Shown in pieces: positions 41,018 through 43,615 of a stretch of 43,615 nucleotides of DNA. Under the pieces are notes generated by a model. The model saw nothing but the letters and a program-made list of their open reading frames with translations. It was not told the origin of the DNA and did not search any database. The DNA is from CAZFIM01 sp964519615 (lineage in GTDB: Bacteria; Chloroflexota; Dehalococcoidia; GIF9; UBA5629), in the NCBI GenBank assembly GCA_964519615.1, contig CAZFIM010000018.1:1-43615 (forward strand). The letters are read 5' to 3'. How positions within the stretch are numbered: position 1 is the first letter of the stretch; every line of letters starts with the position of its first letter. A program made the translations under genes and the position numbers.

Positions 41018-42177
41018 TGCAAGGAGTTTTTGATAAAGTTGCAATAGTCGGTGCAGGCTGCTGTAAATTCGGTGAAAATTTCCAGCAAAGCCGTTATGAT
41101 CTGATTATCGATGCCACTTACGAGGCATTGGAGGATGCGGGTATGGAGTTGAAAGATATCCAGGCTGTTTGGACCAGTACTCAGCATGAAATGGGTGGCG
41201 CTTCAATTGTCAGTGATGCACTGAAACTTCATAATGTACCCATCAGCCGTTGTGAGAATTTCTGTTCCAGCGGACTCGATGCCTTCAGAAACGCTTGCTT
41301 TGCCGTTGCTGCAGGAATGTATGACCGAGTCCTCGTTATTGGATATGAGAAAGTAAAAGACCTCTATACACGTGGTCTTCCCAATCCTCCTTTTGGTTGG
41401 GGAGGGCATCCGATTCTGTTTGCGGATACGCCGCCTGTTTCTTTTGCTATGGCGGCAACCAGATATTTTAAGAATTACGGTGTGGATAGGGTTCCTATGG
41501 CTAAAGTTTCAGTCAAAAGCCATCATAATGGGAGCCTTACATCGAGGGCAATGTTACAAAGGGAAATTACGGTTGAGCAGGTGCTTAATGCTCCTATCGT
41601 AGCCTGGCCATTCGGCCTCTTTGATTGCTGTGGTGTCGCCGATGGTGCTGCAGCTGCTATCATCTCCAGACGTGATATCGCTAAAAGCTTCAGGGATGAT
41701 TTCATTACGGTACGCGGTATCGGTCTTTCTATGTCCTCATTGCGCCCTATGGAACGGCCTGATTTCGCTTACAAGGGATTTACGGAAACTGAAATGGCTG
41801 CTATGCAAGCGTATGAGCAGGCTGGAATCAAAGATCCCAGAAAAGAGATTGATTGTGCCGAAGTACATGACTGTTTCAGTATTACCGAGATACTCGATTA
41901 TGAAGACCTGCATTTTTGTGAACGTGGTCAGGGCTGGAGGTTTATCGAGGAAGGGGTGGCAACACTTGAAGGCGATTTGCCGGTCAATATGGATGGTGGG
42001 CTGAAGTGTTTTGGGCATCCTGTAGGAGCTACAGGACTTCGTATGATCTATGAGGTTTATAAGCAGCTTCAGGGAAAATGCGGCCCCCGGCAGGTTAAGA
42101 ACGCAAGTACCGGTCTTGCGCATACTCTCGGCGGAGTGCCCAGAAACTCATGTGTGGTTATCCTGAATAATCAATAG
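41017..42177 (+). CDS. SCP2-type thiolase
   Basis: Thiolase of 386 residues. Active cysteine C83 in ENFCSSGLDAF, HDCF motif in AEVHDCFSITEIL, and H334 in CFGHPVGATG; all catalytic features look intact. It belongs to the SCP2/archaeal acetoacetyl-CoA thiolase branch that uses a DUF35 partner. The ATG overlaps the stop of the HMGCS-like/DUF35 gene by one base, with GGAGG just upstream, so the two proteins are made together. It may cleave 3-ketoacyl-CoA or perform acyl transfer in a complex. An upstream in-frame ATG at 40984 is inside the previous gene and is not favoured. Confidence 0.92.
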   Translation: MQGVFDKVAIVGAGCCKFGENFQQSRYDLIIDATYEALEDAGMELKDIQAVWTSTQHEMGGASIVSDALKLHNVPISRCENFCSSGLDAFRNACFAVAAGMYDRVLVIGYEKVKDLYTRGLPNPPFGWGGHPILFADTPPVSFAMAATRYFKNYGVDRVPMAKVSVKSHHNGSLTSRAMLQREITVEQVLNAPIVAWPFGLFDCCGVADGAAAAIISRRDIAKSFRDDFITVRGIGLSMSSLRPMERPDFAYKGFTETEMAAMQAYEQAGIKDPRKEIDCAEVHDCFSITEILDYEDLHFCERGQGWRFIEEGVATLEGDLPVNMDGGLKCFGHPVGATGLRMIYEVYKQLQGKCGPRQVKNASTGLAHTLGGVPRNSCVVILNNQ

Positions 42178-42226
42178 AACCGAAAAGTATGTGCAATTGC
42201 TGAAAATAACGTAAGAGGTAGTTATC

Positions 42227-42994
42227 ATGATCGATTATACGAAAGAAGACAAAGTAGCGGTAATCACAATCAACCATCCTGAAGCATATGGGGCACTCAC
42301 TGTTAAAGGGCATGATGAATTGCATAACGCGTTGGCGGATTATCGTGATGACGATGATTTACTGGTGTGTATTCTTACCGGTACCGGCGATAAGGCTTTT
42401 TGCAGCGGGGTGGACATAAAAGACATGTTGCCGTTTATTAAAAAGACTGCGCTGAAACCTTGGCTGCAGATATCCACTCTGATGCGCGGCATGGATATCT
42501 GGAAGCCTGTTATTGCAGCGATAAATGGATTAGCTCTTGGCGGTGGGTTGGAATTGACGCTTGGCTGTGATATCAGGATAGCTTCTGAGAATGCTAAATT
42601 CGGTTTTCCGGAGCCTAAAGTAGGAATGTTTCCAGGCGGAGGAGGAACCCAGCGGCTTCCCCGGCTCATTCCACGTGGTATAGCCTCCGAGATGATACTT
42701 GCGGGACGACAATTGAATGCAGAAGAGGCACTGCATTTCGGCCTTGTCAATAAAGTAGTTCCGCTGAGTGATTTAATAGCGGCAGCCCAGGAAATGGCTG
42801 GAAAGATATGCCAGATGGGGCCTCTGGCAATAAGGACCGCAAAAGAAGCAATGGTCAGAGGAATGAATTTGAGTCTTGAAGAGGGATTACGGCTTGAAAC
42901 TACATTGACACCTGCTGTTGTCTTTTCACATGATTTTGAAGAGGGATTACGGGCCTTCAGTGAAAAGAGAAAACCCGAATTTGAAGGAAGATAG
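42227..42994 (+). CDS. enoyl-CoA hydratase/isomerase
   Basis: Crotonase-family enzyme of 255 residues. Oxyanion-hole segments AFCSGVDIK and GLALGGG, catalytic glutamates E109 (GGGLEL) and E129 (FPEPKVG), and GGTQRLPRLI are as in true hydratases. It completes a beta-oxidation-like set with the dehydrogenase and thiolase. AAGAGG ribosome site. The 3' end of the gene includes one arm of a terminator for the opposite-strand regulator. Confidence 0.93.
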   Translation: MIDYTKEDKVAVITINHPEAYGALTVKGHDELHNALADYRDDDDLLVCILTGTGDKAFCSGVDIKDMLPFIKKTALKPWLQISTLMRGMDIWKPVIAAINGLALGGGLELTLGCDIRIASENAKFGFPEPKVGMFPGGGGTQRLPRLIPRGIASEMILAGRQLNAEEALHFGLVNKVVPLSDLIAAAQEMAGKICQMGPLAIRTAKEAMVRGMNLSLEEGLRLETTLTPAVVFSHDFEEGLRAFSEKRKPEFEGR

Positions 42995-43010
42995 TACAGA
43001 AAATTCGGGT
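42962..43010 (-). terminator. terminator of the Lrp-type gene, overlapping the hydratase 3' end
   Basis: Ten-base perfect inverted repeat: 42973-42982 and 43001-43010, loop 18 bases. On the minus strand the stem is followed by TTTTCTCTTTT, typical of intrinsic termination. The hydratase stop codon lies in the loop. On the plus strand no U-tract follows. Confidence 0.7.
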
Positions 43011-43059
43011 ATTGTGATGCAAGCACCCTGCCAGACAGCAATGATAGTAAAAAGGGCAT

Positions 43060-43500
43060 TTAAATCGACATATGACGCCCTTTTAATATATTCAAGCAGA
43101 CTGAACTCTCAATTGATCTTAAGCCCTGTATGCGCGAAATCTCTTTTTCCATAAATTCCGAAAACTGATCGATTGATTCAAAAGCTCCTAACAGGAGAAG
43201 ATCATATCTGCCTGTCGTGGTAGCAGCCCATTTAATATGTGGATTACCAGTTAACTTGCGGGCTTCCACATGTAAATGCTCATGGGCTATATCCATTGAA
43301 ATGCCGACAAGCATGGATAGCCCGCATTTGAGTGGATCAGCCAGAGCGGAAAATCTCAGGATATTCTCTTTGGTCATTCTCTGAATTCTACGTCTGATAG
43401 TACTGGGACTCATTTTAGTTTGTTTTGCTAATTGCTCATGACTTAGCAATGCGTTCTTGGCCAGAGTGTGAATAATGTCCAAGTCGCGTTTATCTATCAT
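43060..43500 (-). CDS. Lrp/AsnC-family transcription regulator
   Basis: Regulator of 146 residues: an AsnC-type helix-turn-helix in the first 55 residues (DLDIIHTLAKNALLSHEQLAKQTKMS then STIRRRIQRM, read in two parts) and a C-terminal RAM-like effector domain with GISMDIA, VEARKLTGNPHIKWAATTTGRYDLLLLGAFES. Start ATG at 43500 follows AAGGAG. It converges on the CoA operon and is the only regulator next to it, so it is the best candidate to control it, with an amino acid or acyl compound as effector. The region upstream to the window end is AT-rich and contains a TATAAT near 43538-43543. Confidence 0.9.
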   Translation of the reverse strand: MIDKRDLDIIHTLAKNALLSHEQLAKQTKMSPSTIRRRIQRMTKENILRFSALADPLKCGLSMLVGISMDIAHEHLHVEARKLTGNPHIKWAATTTGRYDLLLLGAFESIDQFSEFMEKEISRIQGLRSIESSVCLNILKGRHMSI

Positions 43501-43615
43501 AGGTAGTCTCCTTAAATTATCGTATTGTAGTCAAATTATACTGTAAATATGAAGAAATATGATACATTTGAATATTAACTGCCTCCATATTATAGAATAG
43601 TTGTGAGTAATAACC

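Noticed and set aside
42340..43059. 239-codon minus-strand open frame opposite the enoyl-CoA hydratase
   Set aside because: Antisense to an intact crotonase gene with all catalytic residues; serine-rich shadow translation.
1..43615. CRISPR arrays, tRNA or rRNA genes, insertion sequences, prophage genes
   Set aside because: No regularly spaced repeats, cloverleaf-like sequences, transposase or phage-type products were seen on either strand.

Overview
The window looks like a chromosomal segment from a strictly anaerobic bacterium. The evidence is class III ribonucleotide reductase, several radical SAM enzymes, two molybdopterin oxidoreductases with iron-sulfur partners, FeoAB iron uptake, and an HpaB/4-hydroxybutyryl-CoA-dehydratase-superfamily protein inside an acyl-CoA operon. 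The gene mix resembles uncultured anaerobic Chloroflexota (Dehalococcoidia-like), but that placement is inference; no rRNA or marker gene is present. I see no insertion sequence, tRNA, rRNA or CRISPR array.

Layout. (1) 27-3843, minus strand: an ABC-2 type exporter followed by a LytS/LytTR two-component system. (2) 4042-5858: a multi-pass membrane protein, an ABM-domain protein and a zinc-ribbon protein. (3) 5924-18222, minus strand: about twelve tightly packed genes read as one transcription unit. In order of transcription they encode a PsrB-like FeS subunit, an NrfD-like membrane subunit, a molybdopterin catalytic subunit, FixC, FixX, a UbiA-type prenyltransferase, a NitT/TauT-type ABC importer (ATPase, permease, lipoprotein), two paralogous radical SAM enzymes with an unusual CX8CX2C cluster motif, and a methyltransferase. 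(4) 18223-18408: a divergent promoter region with four TGTGA-N6-TCACA type palindromes (three perfect) in two pairs. (5) 18408-21585, plus strand: a 54-residue small protein with an internal repeat, then a second molybdoenzyme with a small FeS partner. (6) 21637-24805: an Mre11/Rad50-like nuclease-ATPase pair. (7) 24842-27971, minus strand: nrdD-nrdG under a cobalamin riboswitch with a consensus promoter. (8) 28021-32383, minus strand: a DtxR-family regulator, a small ORF, an exported FmdE-like protein, two FeoA, a split FeoB and FeoC, with two matching candidate operators. (9) 32811-35591: three poorly characterised membrane proteins and a metallo-beta-lactamase-fold hydrolase. (10) 36162-42994, plus strand: a consensus promoter and six genes of an anaerobic CoA-thioester pathway (SDR, HpaB-like flavoprotein, 3-hydroxyacyl-CoA dehydrogenase, HMG-CoA-synthase-like/DUF35 fusion, SCP2-type thiolase, enoyl-CoA hydratase). 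(11) 43060-43500, minus strand: an Lrp/AsnC regulator.

The most unusual part is regions 3-5. A membrane-bound respiratory molybdoenzyme, an ETF-quinone-oxidoreductase-like FixCX pair, and genes able to build or modify a prenylated small molecule (UbiA, radical SAM pair, methyltransferase, importer) share one operon. It diverges from a second molybdoenzyme module across an elaborate Crp/Fnr-type control region. I infer an electron-transfer system that may make or tailor its own lipid-soluble cofactor. A second unusual point is the CoA operon: its HMG-CoA-synthase-like and HpaB-like proteins both lack the catalytic or cluster-binding cysteines of their best-known relatives. Family calls come from motif reading and memory of the families; no database search was run.
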